Source: Clostridia bacterium
GTDB taxonomy: Bacteria > Bacillota > Clostridia > Christensenellales > Aristaeellaceae
Reading direction: 5' to 3'
NCBI GenBank assembly: GCA_017938795.1
Contig: JAGBAV010000121.1
Span: 1 to 43,783 of the forward strand
Length of the DNA stretch: 43,783 nucleotides
This document shows, piece after piece, positions 8,483-15,745 of the stretch. Position 1 is the stretch's first letter. Each line of letters opens with the position of its first letter. Position numbers and translations under genes: made by a program. The notes under the pieces were generated by a model. It saw only the letters and a program-made list of their open reading frames with translations. It had not been told where the DNA came from and did not search any database.

Positions 8483-10288
8483 ATGGAAATGGAACTGACC
8501 CGTGCGACGGTTGACCCGAAGTATACGTGGGATCTGACCCGCATTTACGAGAGCGATGAGGCTTGGGAGAAGGCCTTTGCCGAGGTGAAGGAGCAGGGCG
8601 ATGCGATCGGCAAGCTGGCGGGCACGCTCGCCGGCGGCAAGGAAGCTGTCCTCACTGCGCTGCGCCTTGAGGATGAGCTCGGGCTTAAGCTCAGCTGTAT
8701 TTATACCTACGCGATGATGAAGCAGAACGAGGACACCACCGTCGGCCAGTATCAGGCGATGCTCGGCCGCGCGGCGAGCCTTGCCAACGAGGTTATGGCG
8801 AAGGGCGCGTTCCTCACTCCGGAGCTGCTGTCCCTTGAGGACGGCGTGCTGGAGAGCTATATCGCCGACCCGGACTTCGCGGATTTTGATGCTTCGCTTA
8901 AAAAGACCCTGCGTCTGAAGCCGCATACCCTTTCCGCGCGCGAGGAGCAGCTGCTGGCGATGGCTGGCGAGGTCTGCGGTGCGAGCGAGAATGCGTATGA
9001 CATGCTGACCGACGCGGATATGGATCTTGGCAAGACCCGCGGCGAGGATGGCAAGAAGGTCAAGCTCACCGATGTGCGCCTCCTTTCCTTCCTCGGCAGC
9101 CGTGACCGCGCCGTGCGCAAGGCCGCATACACCAACGTGATGAACGGCTACAACAAGCTGGGCAATGCCATTGCCGCGATGTATGCCGGTCAGGTGAAGG
9201 GCGATATCTTCAACAGCCGCGCCCGCGGCTACAGCAGCTGCCGCGAGTCCTACCTCTACCGCGACAGCGTCAGCGAGGACGTCTATGACAGCCTGATCGA
9301 CGCCGTCCACGGCGGCGTGGATACGCTGAGCGAATACCTGCGCATCAAGAAGGAGCAGCTGGGTCTCTCCGTCATGCACCTGTACGATATGTATGTGGGC
9401 GTGGATACGGGCTTTGAGATCAGCATGGATATCGATGAGGCCTTTGAGACCTTCCTTGAGGCGGTGAAGCCGCTGGGCGAGGACTACGTCGCCGACGCCT
9501 CCCGCGCTCTGCCGGATCGCTGGATCGACTGCTACGAGACGAAGAACAAGCGCGGCGGCGCCTACAGCACCAGCGTGCACTGCGCCGCGCCGTATGTCCT
9601 GCTCAACCACAAGAAGACCTACGACGGCCTCTCCACGCTCTGCCATGAGATGGGCCATGCGATGCACAGCTTCTATTCCAACAAGCATCAGCCCAGCGCG
9701 AAGGCGGACTACACGATCTTTGTCGCCGAGGTGGCGTCCACCTGCAACGAGATCCTGCTCTCCGAGTACCTGATGAAGAAGTACGAGGGCAACCGCGCCG
9801 CGCAGATCATGCTCATCGGCCATCTGCTGGAGCATTTCCGCACGACGGTCTTCCGCCAGACGATGTTCGCCGAGTTCGAGCATAAGGCGCATAAGATGGC
9901 GGAGAACGGCGAGACCCTCACCCGCGACAGCCTCTGCGCGATGTACTACGACCTGAACAAGCTCTACTACGGCGGCGCCTGCAAGGTGGACAAGGAAGTC
10001 TCCTACGAGTGGATGCGCATTCCGCATTTCTACAGCTCCTTCTATGTCTACAAGTATGCAACCGGCTTCTGCGCGGCGGTTGCGCTGGCGCGCGGCATTC
10101 TCAGCGGCGATGCGGAGAAGCTGGCGTCCTACCGCAAGTTCCTCACCCTCGGCGGGAGCATGCCGCCGATCGAGGAGCTGAAGGTCGCGGGCGTCGATAT
10201 GTCCACCCCGCAGCCGGTTTGTGAGGCGCTGGATTACTTCGCCGAGCTGGTGCTCCAGTATCGCGAGCTGCTCAGCCAGGAGGATTGA
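8483..10288 (+). CDS. pepF: Oligoendopeptidase F (M3 family)
   Basis: A 601-residue cytosolic zinc peptidase of family M3B that cleaves short peptides. The zinc site HEMGH is at residues 388-392, and the third-ligand glutamate lies downstream in FVAEVASTCNEILLSEYL. The N-terminal helical region (DPKYTWDLTRIY) and total length match PepF of lactococci and Bacillus. The start is ATG 8483 after AAAGGAAGAG; an ATG two codons later is also possible. There is no signal peptide. The next small gene begins two bases after its stop and uses a ribosome binding site inside this gene, so the two are translated from one message. The identification is secure. Confidence 0.95.
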   Translation: MEMELTRATVDPKYTWDLTRIYESDEAWEKAFAEVKEQGDAIGKLAGTLAGGKEAVLTALRLEDELGLKLSCIYTYAMMKQNEDTTVGQYQAMLGRAASLANEVMAKGAFLTPELLSLEDGVLESYIADPDFADFDASLKKTLRLKPHTLSAREEQLLAMAGEVCGASENAYDMLTDADMDLGKTRGEDGKKVKLTDVRLLSFLGSRDRAVRKAAYTNVMNGYNKLGNAIAAMYAGQVKGDIFNSRARGYSSCRESYLYRDSVSEDVYDSLIDAVHGGVDTLSEYLRIKKEQLGLSVMHLYDMYVGVDTGFEISMDIDEAFETFLEAVKPLGEDYVADASRALPDRWIDCYETKNKRGGAYSTSVHCAAPYVLLNHKKTYDGLSTLCHEMGHAMHSFYSNKHQPSAKADYTIFVAEVASTCNEILLSEYLMKKYEGNRAAQIMLIGHLLEHFRTTVFRQTMFAEFEHKAHKMAENGETLTRDSLCAMYYDLNKLYYGGACKVDKEVSYEWMRIPHFYSSFYVYKYATGFCAAVALARGILSGDAEKLASYRKFLTLGGSMPPIEELKVAGVDMSTPQPVCEALDYFAELVLQYRELLSQED

Positions 10289-10290
10289 GC

Positions 10291-10629
10291 ATGGCGCTGA
10301 TGCAGGGATACGACATGCAGGCGGCGCAGGCATACATCGCCCGTGCCATGCGCAAGGCCGGCGTGAAGGCGCAGCAGGATGAGCTGCTCGCCTTCATCGG
10401 CCGCGCGGTGGAGGCCGATATGCAGTATATGCAGGAGATCGGCGTGCTCGATGATGAGGGCATGATGGGCGAGGGCGAGTATGACGACGACGACGCCTTT
10501 GAGGCGCTGCTCGATATGCTGAGCGAAGAAGAGGAGGACGATGAGAAGATCGACCATCTCGCGCAGATGCTGGATGCATACATGAGCGCGCAGCAGGGTT
10601 TTCTTGAGGCAAGCGGCCTGATGGAATAA
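10291..10629 (+). CDS. Small acidic protein of unknown function
   Basis: A 112-residue protein that I do not recognise. The first half is helical and rich in Ala and Met (YDMQAAQAYIARAMRKAG), and the middle is very acidic (GEYDDDDAFEALLDMLSEEEEDDEK). It has no signal peptide, membrane helix or cysteine. The start is ATG 10291, seven bases after AGGAGG at 10278-10283 inside pepF. The spacing, strong ribosome binding site and codon use make it a real gene. Its place between pepF and a membrane protein suggests co-expression but no function. Confidence 0.75.
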   Translation: MALMQGYDMQAAQAYIARAMRKAGVKAQQDELLAFIGRAVEADMQYMQEIGVLDDEGMMGEGEYDDDDAFEALLDMLSEEEEDDEKIDHLAQMLDAYMSAQQGFLEASGLME

Positions 10630-10659
10630 GGCGGCGCTGCTGAGGGCGAAGGGGATACC

Positions 10660-11595
10660 ATGGAAGAGATCATCATACAGCAGAAGGACAGGCCGAAGAA
10701 CCTGACGGGCAAGGCGTTTCTGATCGCAGCTGCAGGTCTTGTGCTGCGCATTGCGCTGGCGCAGACAGCAGCCAGCCTGCTGCTTGCCGCCACGGGTGAG
10801 GGCCTGTTTCGTATGCTGTTTTATCTGTATGCAGTCTGGCTGCTGGTGCGGCATATGCGCAGGATGGTCGAAGGCTATACCTATACGCTCAGGCAGGAGA
10901 CACTTGTTCTGCAGCGGCAGCTGGGCGACAGCGCGCATGCCGTGGTCGAAATCCCGCTGCGCAGCCTGCGTGCGATCCGCCCTGTGGCGATGGGCGAGCG
11001 GCTGGGGCTGTATTACCGCAAGGTGAAGGTGATTGACCCCTCTGCTGCGCCCTCGCTGAGGATGCGCATCGCCTTTGCGGCGAGCTATCTTTCCTCGCGG
11101 CTTGCAAGGAAGATCGCCGGGGAGGATGCGCGGCGCGTTATCGGCTGCGTCGCAGTCTATGAGGAGAATGAAAAGCTCATGGCATGCGTCTTCCGCCCGG
11201 ACGAGGCTTTCCGCGCTGCGCTTGCGCGCGAGCTGCCGCAGGTCTTCGGGGACGACGACCGCGCATGGCGTGATAAGCTGGAGAAGCTCTCCGCCAGAGC
11301 GCTGAACCGCGCCTTCCCGGATCTGTATCCGTATGTGCGTCCTCTCTTTGACGAGGAGGAGGCAGTATGGGCGAAGGAAGAGATTGCGCGCCAGAAGGCG
11401 GAGAAGAAAGCAGATAAAGAGAAAAAAGCCAAAAAGAAGGCGGAGAAGCGGGAGATCCGGAGCGGATGGCTCAGGAGCGATAAGCCCGCGGCGAACGAGA
11501 ATAACGAAGAAAACGAGCAGCACGAGCAGGCACCGCGCCGCAGAGCGGACCGGAGCCCGCACAAGGATGAAGGAAGGAACAGGAGCAAGCGATGA
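10660..11595 (+). CDS. Membrane protein of unknown function, possible bacterial PH-like domain
   Basis: A 311-residue protein with two hydrophobic segments at about residues 18-60, then a cytosolic region whose pattern (YTYTLRQETLVLQRQLGD, VVEIPLRSLRAIRPV) resembles membrane-linked bacterial PH domains such as the YcxB or bPH2 type. The C-terminal 80 residues are a highly charged Lys/Glu/Ala stretch (AEKKADKEKKAKKKAEKRE) followed by a disordered polar tail. The PH-like reading is weak. The last four bases overlap the start of the HAD-Tmk gene (ATGA-type coupling), so the two are expressed together. I cannot name a function. Confidence 0.7.
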   Translation: MEEIIIQQKDRPKNLTGKAFLIAAAGLVLRIALAQTAASLLLAATGEGLFRMLFYLYAVWLLVRHMRRMVEGYTYTLRQETLVLQRQLGDSAHAVVEIPLRSLRAIRPVAMGERLGLYYRKVKVIDPSAAPSLRMRIAFAASYLSSRLARKIAGEDARRVIGCVAVYEENEKLMACVFRPDEAFRAALARELPQVFGDDDRAWRDKLEKLSARALNRAFPDLYPYVRPLFDEEEAVWAKEEIARQKAEKKADKEKKAKKKAEKREIRSGWLRSDKPAANENNEENEQHEQAPRRRADRSPHKDEGRNRSKR

Positions 11596-12872
11596 AGTAC
11601 ACGACCGTATTGTTCGATCTCGACGGCACGCTCACACGGTCGGAGGAGGGCATCACCCGCTGCGCGCTGTATGCGGCGGAGAAGATGGGCTTCACCGGCT
11701 ATACCAAGGAGCAGTTCATGGCGTTCATCGGCCCGCCGCTGTTTATGTCCTTCAAGAATATCGTCGGCATGACCGACGAGCAGGCGGATCAGGCGACGGC
11801 GCTCTACCGCGAGCGCTTCTCCACGATCGGCTGGGCGGAGAACGAGGTATACACCGGGATCCCCGCGCTGCTGCGCAGCCTGAAGATGAACGGCGTGAAG
11901 ATCGCGATGGCGACGGCAAAGCCGCAGGCCTTCGCGGAGAAGATCGCCAGGAAGTTTGGATTCACGCCGTATCTGGATGCGCTCATCGGCCCCGGCTTTG
12001 ACAAGAAGCACGCCGGCAAGGCGGATATCGTGCGCGAATGCATCCGTCTGCTGGGCGGCAGCGTCGTCATGGTCGGCGACCGCTGCTTCGATGTGGAGGG
12101 CGGCGCGGCCAATGGCGTGGACACCATCGGCGTCACCTACGGCTACGGCACGGAGGAGGAGCTGCGCGAGGCCGGCGCGACGCATATCGCGCACAGCGTG
12201 GCGGAGCTTGCGGGTATTCTCCTTGGCGATGCGCCGCGTGCAAAGGGGCTGTTTGTGACCATGGAGGGCATGGATGGCTGCGGCAAGACGACGCAGCGCC
12301 GCGCGCTGGTCGATTACCTGACGCAGCTTGGCTGGGAGATTCAGGCAACCCGCGAGCCGGGCGGCGACGAGATCGCGGAGAAGATCCGCACGCTGGTGCT
12401 CGACCCGGTCAATACCGCGATGCATGACGTGACGGAGGCGTATCTCTACGCCGCCAGCCGCGCGCAGAATGTGCGCGCGCTGATCCGCCCCGCGCTGGAG
12501 GCGGGCAAGGCGGTCGTCTGCGACCGGTTTGTGGATTCGTCCATCGCCTATCAGGGCGGCGGCAGGCAGCTGGGGACGAAGGACGTCGCTGCGATCAATG
12601 CATCTGCCGTCGGCGATACGATTCCGGATATCACGATTTACCTGCGCATGACGCCGCAGGATGCGCTTGGCCGCAGGCTCAGCGCCTCTGAGCCGGACAG
12701 GCTGGAGCGCGAGAAGGCGAGCTTCTTTGAGCGCACCTTCCTTGCCTATGAGGAACTGTATGCTCAGGAGCATACGGGGCGTGTGATTACCGTGGATGCT
12801 TCTCGGTCGATTGAAGAGGTCACCGCTGAGATGATCGGCAAGCTCGACGAGCGGCTGTCGGCGCTGGCATAA
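11592..12872 (+). CDS. tmk: Fused HAD phosphatase and thymidylate kinase
   Basis: A 426-residue two-domain protein. Residues 1 to about 217 form a Gph/PpaX-type HAD phosphatase: FDLDGTLTRS (Asp9, Asp11), MATAKPQ, the lysine in KHAGKAD, and MVGDRCFDVEG. Residues 220-426 form a complete thymidylate kinase, which phosphorylates dTMP to dTDP: P-loop EGMDGCGKTTQ at 225-235, TREPGGDE, CDRFVDSSIAYQG in place of the usual DRY motif, and a lid region around RRLSASEPDR. Both sets of catalytic residues look intact. A GTG at 12255, six bases after AAGGGG, could give a separate kinase of about 205 residues. It overlaps the previous gene by four bases. No other tmk is in the window. Confidence 0.93.
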   Translation: MKYTTVLFDLDGTLTRSEEGITRCALYAAEKMGFTGYTKEQFMAFIGPPLFMSFKNIVGMTDEQADQATALYRERFSTIGWAENEVYTGIPALLRSLKMNGVKIAMATAKPQAFAEKIARKFGFTPYLDALIGPGFDKKHAGKADIVRECIRLLGGSVVMVGDRCFDVEGGAANGVDTIGVTYGYGTEEELREAGATHIAHSVAELAGILLGDAPRAKGLFVTMEGMDGCGKTTQRRALVDYLTQLGWEIQATREPGGDEIAEKIRTLVLDPVNTAMHDVTEAYLYAASRAQNVRALIRPALEAGKAVVCDRFVDSSIAYQGGGRQLGTKDVAAINASAVGDTIPDITIYLRMTPQDALGRRLSASEPDRLEREKASFFERTFLAYEELYAQEHTGRVITVDASRSIEEVTAEMIGKLDERLSALA

Positions 12873-12894
12873 GCCTGCGGGCGGAGGATTGACT

Positions 12895-14001
12895 ATGGCA
12901 AGAATTGTCGTGGGCATGTCCGGCGGTGTGGATTCCTCGGTCGCCGCGCTGCTGCTCAAGCGCGCGGGGCATGAGGTCATCGGCGTGTTCATGAAGAACT
13001 GGGAGGAGAAGGACGACAACGGCGTCTGTACGAGCGAGGCGGACTGGGCGGATGTGCGCGAGGTCTGCGATACGATCGATATCCCGTATTATTCCGTGAA
13101 TTTCGTCAAGGAATACTACGACCGCGTGTTTTCCTATTTCCTGGATGAATACCGGCGCGGGCGCACGCCCAACCCGGACGTGCTGTGCAACAGAGAGATC
13201 AAGTTCAAGGCGTTCCTGGACTACGCGTTGAAGCTTGGCGCGGACGCGCTGGCGACCGGCCATTTCTGCGGGCTGGGTACCGCAGAGAATGGGAAGAAGC
13301 TGCTGCTGCGCGGCGCAGACGCGAACAAGGATCAGAGCTACTTCCTGCATATGCTCGGGCAGAATGCGCTTGAGAAGGCGATGTTCCCCGTGGGCGCGCT
13401 GACGAAGGCGCAGGTGCGCGAGATCGCCGCGCAGGAGGGCTTTGTCAACAGCCGCAAGAAGGATTCGACCGGCGTATGCTTTATCGGCGAGCGGAATTTC
13501 AAGCAGTTCCTCTCGCAGTTCCTCCCGGCGCAGCCGGGCGATATCCGCACGCTGGAGGGGCGGAAGGTTGGCAGGCATGACGGCCTGATGTATTATACGC
13601 TCGGCCAGCGGCGCGGGCTGGGGATCGGCGGCGTGGACGGCGATGCGCATGACGGCGGGCGCTGGTTTGTGCTGGCGAAGGATATGGAGCGCAATGAGCT
13701 GGTCGTCACGCAGGGCAAGGATCACCCGCTTCTGCACAGCAGGCATGCCGAGGGCGAGGGCGCGACGTGGATCGCGGGCGCACCGCCCGCTGCGGAGTTT
13801 GACTGCACGTGCAAGTACCGCTATCGCCAGCCGGACCAGCAGGTGCATGTGACGATTCTTGAAGGCGGTCGCGTGCATGTGGAGGCGAAGGAGCGTCAGC
13901 GCGCTGTGACGCCTGGGCAGAGCATGGTATTCTACGACGGAGAGGCGTGCCTCGGCGGCGCTGTATGCGACCGCGTGCTGGACGCCGGACAGGCAGGCTG
14001 A
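12895..14001 (+). CDS. mnmA: tRNA-specific 2-thiouridylase MnmA
   Basis: A 368-residue MnmA, the ATP-dependent enzyme that makes 2-thiouridine at wobble position 34 of Lys, Glu and Gln tRNAs. The PP-loop is GMSGGVDSS near the N-terminus. The two catalytic cysteines are Cys98 in LCNREIKF and Cys195 in GVCFIGERNF. DQSYFLH and YYTLGQRRGLGIGG are also diagnostic. ATG 12895 is seven bases after GGAGG; the TTG at 12889 is too close to it. The sulfur donor (an IscS/NifS-type desulfurase) is not in the window. The DUF5662 gene starts two bases after its stop. The identification is secure. Confidence 0.96.
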   Translation: MARIVVGMSGGVDSSVAALLLKRAGHEVIGVFMKNWEEKDDNGVCTSEADWADVREVCDTIDIPYYSVNFVKEYYDRVFSYFLDEYRRGRTPNPDVLCNREIKFKAFLDYALKLGADALATGHFCGLGTAENGKKLLLRGADANKDQSYFLHMLGQNALEKAMFPVGALTKAQVREIAAQEGFVNSRKKDSTGVCFIGERNFKQFLSQFLPAQPGDIRTLEGRKVGRHDGLMYYTLGQRRGLGIGGVDGDAHDGGRWFVLAKDMERNELVVTQGKDHPLLHSRHAEGEGATWIAGAPPAAEFDCTCKYRYRQPDQQVHVTILEGGRVHVEAKERQRAVTPGQSMVFYDGEACLGGAVCDRVLDAGQAG

Positions 14002-14002
14002 T

Positions 14003-14542
14003 ATGAATGGATTCGGGAAATTCTGGGGACATCTGTCCACCATCACGCGCCATCGCCATACGGTGATAAGGCACTGCGCGAAGGCTGGCATCCTGCTGCA
14101 GGGGCTGGGGCACGATCTGTCCAAGTATGGCCCGACGGAGTTCTGGCAGGGCGTGCGCTTCTTCGACGGCACGCATTCGCCGACGGAGGACGAGCGCAGG
14201 CAGTACGGCTATTCGCTGGCATGGATGCACCATAAGGGCAGGAACCGCCACCATTGGGAATACTGGACGGACTACCATGCGGAGAAAGGCCGGTACTGCG
14301 CCGTGCCGATGCCGCGCCGGTTCGTGGCAGAGATGCTCTGCGACAGGATTGCTGCCAGCAAGATCTATAACGGCAGCAGGTATCAGGACGGCGATGTGCT
14401 CAACTACCTCATGTCGCGCAAGCTGAAGGACGAGATGCATCCGGAGACCTTCCGCATGCTTGAGCATTTCCTTACGATCCTGCGGGATCGGGGGGAGGAT
14501 GCGATGTTCGCCGAACTCAGGGCATGGCTGAAGGAAGCCTGA
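14003..14542 (+). CDS. DUF5662 family protein
   Basis: A 179-residue protein matching the DUF5662 family of Firmicutes, whose function is unknown. It is rich in His, Trp and Tyr in a pattern suggesting a metal-dependent helical hydrolase of the HD type: HRHTVIRHC, then GLGHDLSKYGPTEF, then AWMHHKGRNRHHWEYW, then EMLCDRIAAS. The repeated His/Asp pairs are the likely metal ligands; that is an inference. There is no membrane segment. It begins two bases after mnmA with no clear ribosome binding site, so translation is probably coupled. A strong terminator follows 18 bases after the stop. Confidence 0.8.
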   Translation: MNGFGKFWGHLSTITRHRHTVIRHCAKAGILLQGLGHDLSKYGPTEFWQGVRFFDGTHSPTEDERRQYGYSLAWMHHKGRNRHHWEYWTDYHAEKGRYCAVPMPRRFVAEMLCDRIAASKIYNGSRYQDGDVLNYLMSRKLKDEMHPETFRMLEHFLTILRDRGEDAMFAELRAWLKEA

Positions 14543-14560
14543 CAATCACAGATCATATGG

Positions 14561-14604
14561 AGCCCTCCCGGGCTGCGGAGTTCCGCGCCGGGAGGGCTTT
14601 CTCT
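14561..14604 (+). terminator. Intrinsic terminator between convergent genes
   Basis: A perfect 11-pair stem (AGCCCTCCCGG at 14561-14571 with CCGGGAGGGCT at 14588-14598) and a 16-base loop are followed by TTCTCT on the + strand. It ends the pepF-to-DUF5662 stretch and, read the other way, may also stop the collagen-like gene. Confidence 0.8.
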
Positions 14605-14615
14605 ATGGTTTTGCG

Positions 14616-15617
14616 TCAGGCAAGCTTCAGCATGGTGATTGACGCCAGCACGTTGCCGGGGTCGGCGACGGTCAGCGAGAGCGCGTCGGATGCTGTGAGG
14701 GCGACGGTGGTCGTGCCGTCGGAGGTGACGATGGCGCTGATCGTATAGGAGCCGACCGCCGTGTCAGCCGGCGTCACCGTGGAGGCGATCGGCGTGCCGT
14801 CCTGAGCAAGGCGCAGCGTGGTGCCCGCAGCAAGACCGGCAGGCAGATTGATCGTCGCCGTGACGAGATACGTGCCGGGTGCTGCAAGGGTGAACAGACC
14901 GTCGCTCTGCGTGACGGCATCGGCCGGGGTGGACGTGAACGTCGGGAAGGGGAACGGCGTATCAGCGGCGATATCCGTCGGGCTGGTGCTGTAGCCGGAC
15001 GCATATGCAGCAAGGCCTGTGCCGCTTTCGCCTGCCGGGCCAGCGGGGCCGGTCGCACCAGTCGGGCCAACCGGCCCAGCGGGGCCGGTCGCGCCGGTTG
15101 CACCAGTCGGACCAACAGGACCAGCCGGACCGGTCGCTCCGGTTGCACCTGTCAGACCGGTCGGACCTGCAGGGCCAACAGGCCCAGCCGGACCGATCGC
15201 GCCAGCCGGGCCAGTCGCGCCAGTCAGGCCAGCCGGGCCAGCGGGACCAACAGGACCAGCGGGGCCAGCTGCGCCGGTTGCGCCTGCAGGGCCAGCAGGG
15301 CCTGCCGGGCCAGCGGGGCCCGTTGCGCCCGTCGCACCGGCAGGGCCAGTCGGGCCCATTGCGCCGGTCGCACCAGCAGGTCCTGTTGCGCCGATCGGTC
15401 CCTGAGCGCCCTGAGGCCCCTGAGCGCCTGCAGGCCCCGTGGGGCCCTGAATACCCTGCGGGCCGCGCGGCCCTGTGGGGCCTTGCGGGCCTGACGGCGG
15501 ATAAGGGGCGGGCGGATAGGGAGCAGGCGGATACGGCGTTGGATATCCCGGACAGACGCAGCGATCGTCAGCGTGCCAGCCTGTGCCGCAGTTTTGGTTC
15601 GCAATAAAGAACGGCAA
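14616..15617 (-). CDS. Collagen-like surface protein (BclA-like architecture)
   Basis: A protein of about 333 residues in three parts. The N-terminus has three cysteines and a [14 protein letters not shown] run. Next come 52 unbroken Gly-X-Y triplets, mostly GPA, GAT, GPT and GPV, encoded by 15024-15491. The C-terminal domain of about 130 residues ([19 protein letters not shown], then [11 protein letters not shown]) looks like the beta jelly-roll trimer cap of BclA-type exosporium proteins. About 19 triplets carry Thr in the Y position, the site glycosylated in BclA. There is no classic signal peptide, as in exosporium proteins. TTG at 15615-15617 lies five bases after AGGTGA; GTG at 15624-15626 in the same frame is the alternative. 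It is divergent from a glycosyltransferase gene. Surface or spore location is inferred. Confidence 0.88.
   Translation of the reverse strand: MPFFIANQNCGTGWHADDRCVCPGYPTPYPPAPYPPAPYPPSGPQGPTGPRGPQGIQGPTGPAGAQGPQGAQGPIGATGPAGATGAMGPTGPAGATGATGPAGPAGPAGPAGATGAAGPAGPVGPAGPAGLTGATGPAGAIGPAGPVGPAGPTGLTGATGATGPAGPVGPTGATGATGPAGPVGPTGATGPAGPAGESGTGLAAYASGYSTSPTDIAADTPFPFPTFTSTPADAVTQSDGLFTLAAPGTYLVTATINLPAGLAAGTTLRLAQDGTPIASTVTPADTAVGSYTISAIVTSDGTTTVALTASDALSLTVADPGNVLASITMLKLA
15024..15491 (-). repeat. DNA encoding 52 Gly-X-Y collagen triplets
   Basis: Nine-base-like units rich in GGNCCNGCN/ACN codons repeat without interruption over 468 bases. Triplet blocks such as [15 protein letters not shown] recur nearly identically, which suggests growth by slippage or unequal crossover. 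Its length may differ between strains. Confidence 0.9.
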
Positions 15618-15681
15618 ATGTCTCACCTGCTTTCATAGAATGAAGGGCGCGGGGGAGGAGCTTGATTCCCGCACCCTGGCA

Positions 15682-15709
15682 TACTCTATGACATGGCAGG
15701 GCGCGGCGT
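15682..15709 (-). promoter_or_regulatory. Possible sporulation sigma-K-type promoter for the collagen-like gene
   Basis: On the - strand CATAGAGTA (15690-15682) fits the sigma-K -10 pattern CATANNNTA, and an AC dinucleotide (15709-15708) lies 17 bases upstream, where the -35 AC is expected. The short motif can occur by chance, so the call is tentative. Confidence 0.35.
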
Positions 15710-15745
15710 GCCTGTCCGCCGCCCTGCGCAGGAGGAGGGGTATGG

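Noticed and set aside
15019-15405. A + strand Pro/Ala/Gly/Val-rich frame opposite the collagen repeats
   Set aside because: Reverse complement of GGN-CCN-type repeats; it has no Gly-X-Y order and no ends outside the repeat.
15024-15491. Short regular repeats that could suggest a CRISPR array
   Set aside because: The units are codon-phased Gly-X-Y triplets with no spacers, and no cas gene is present.
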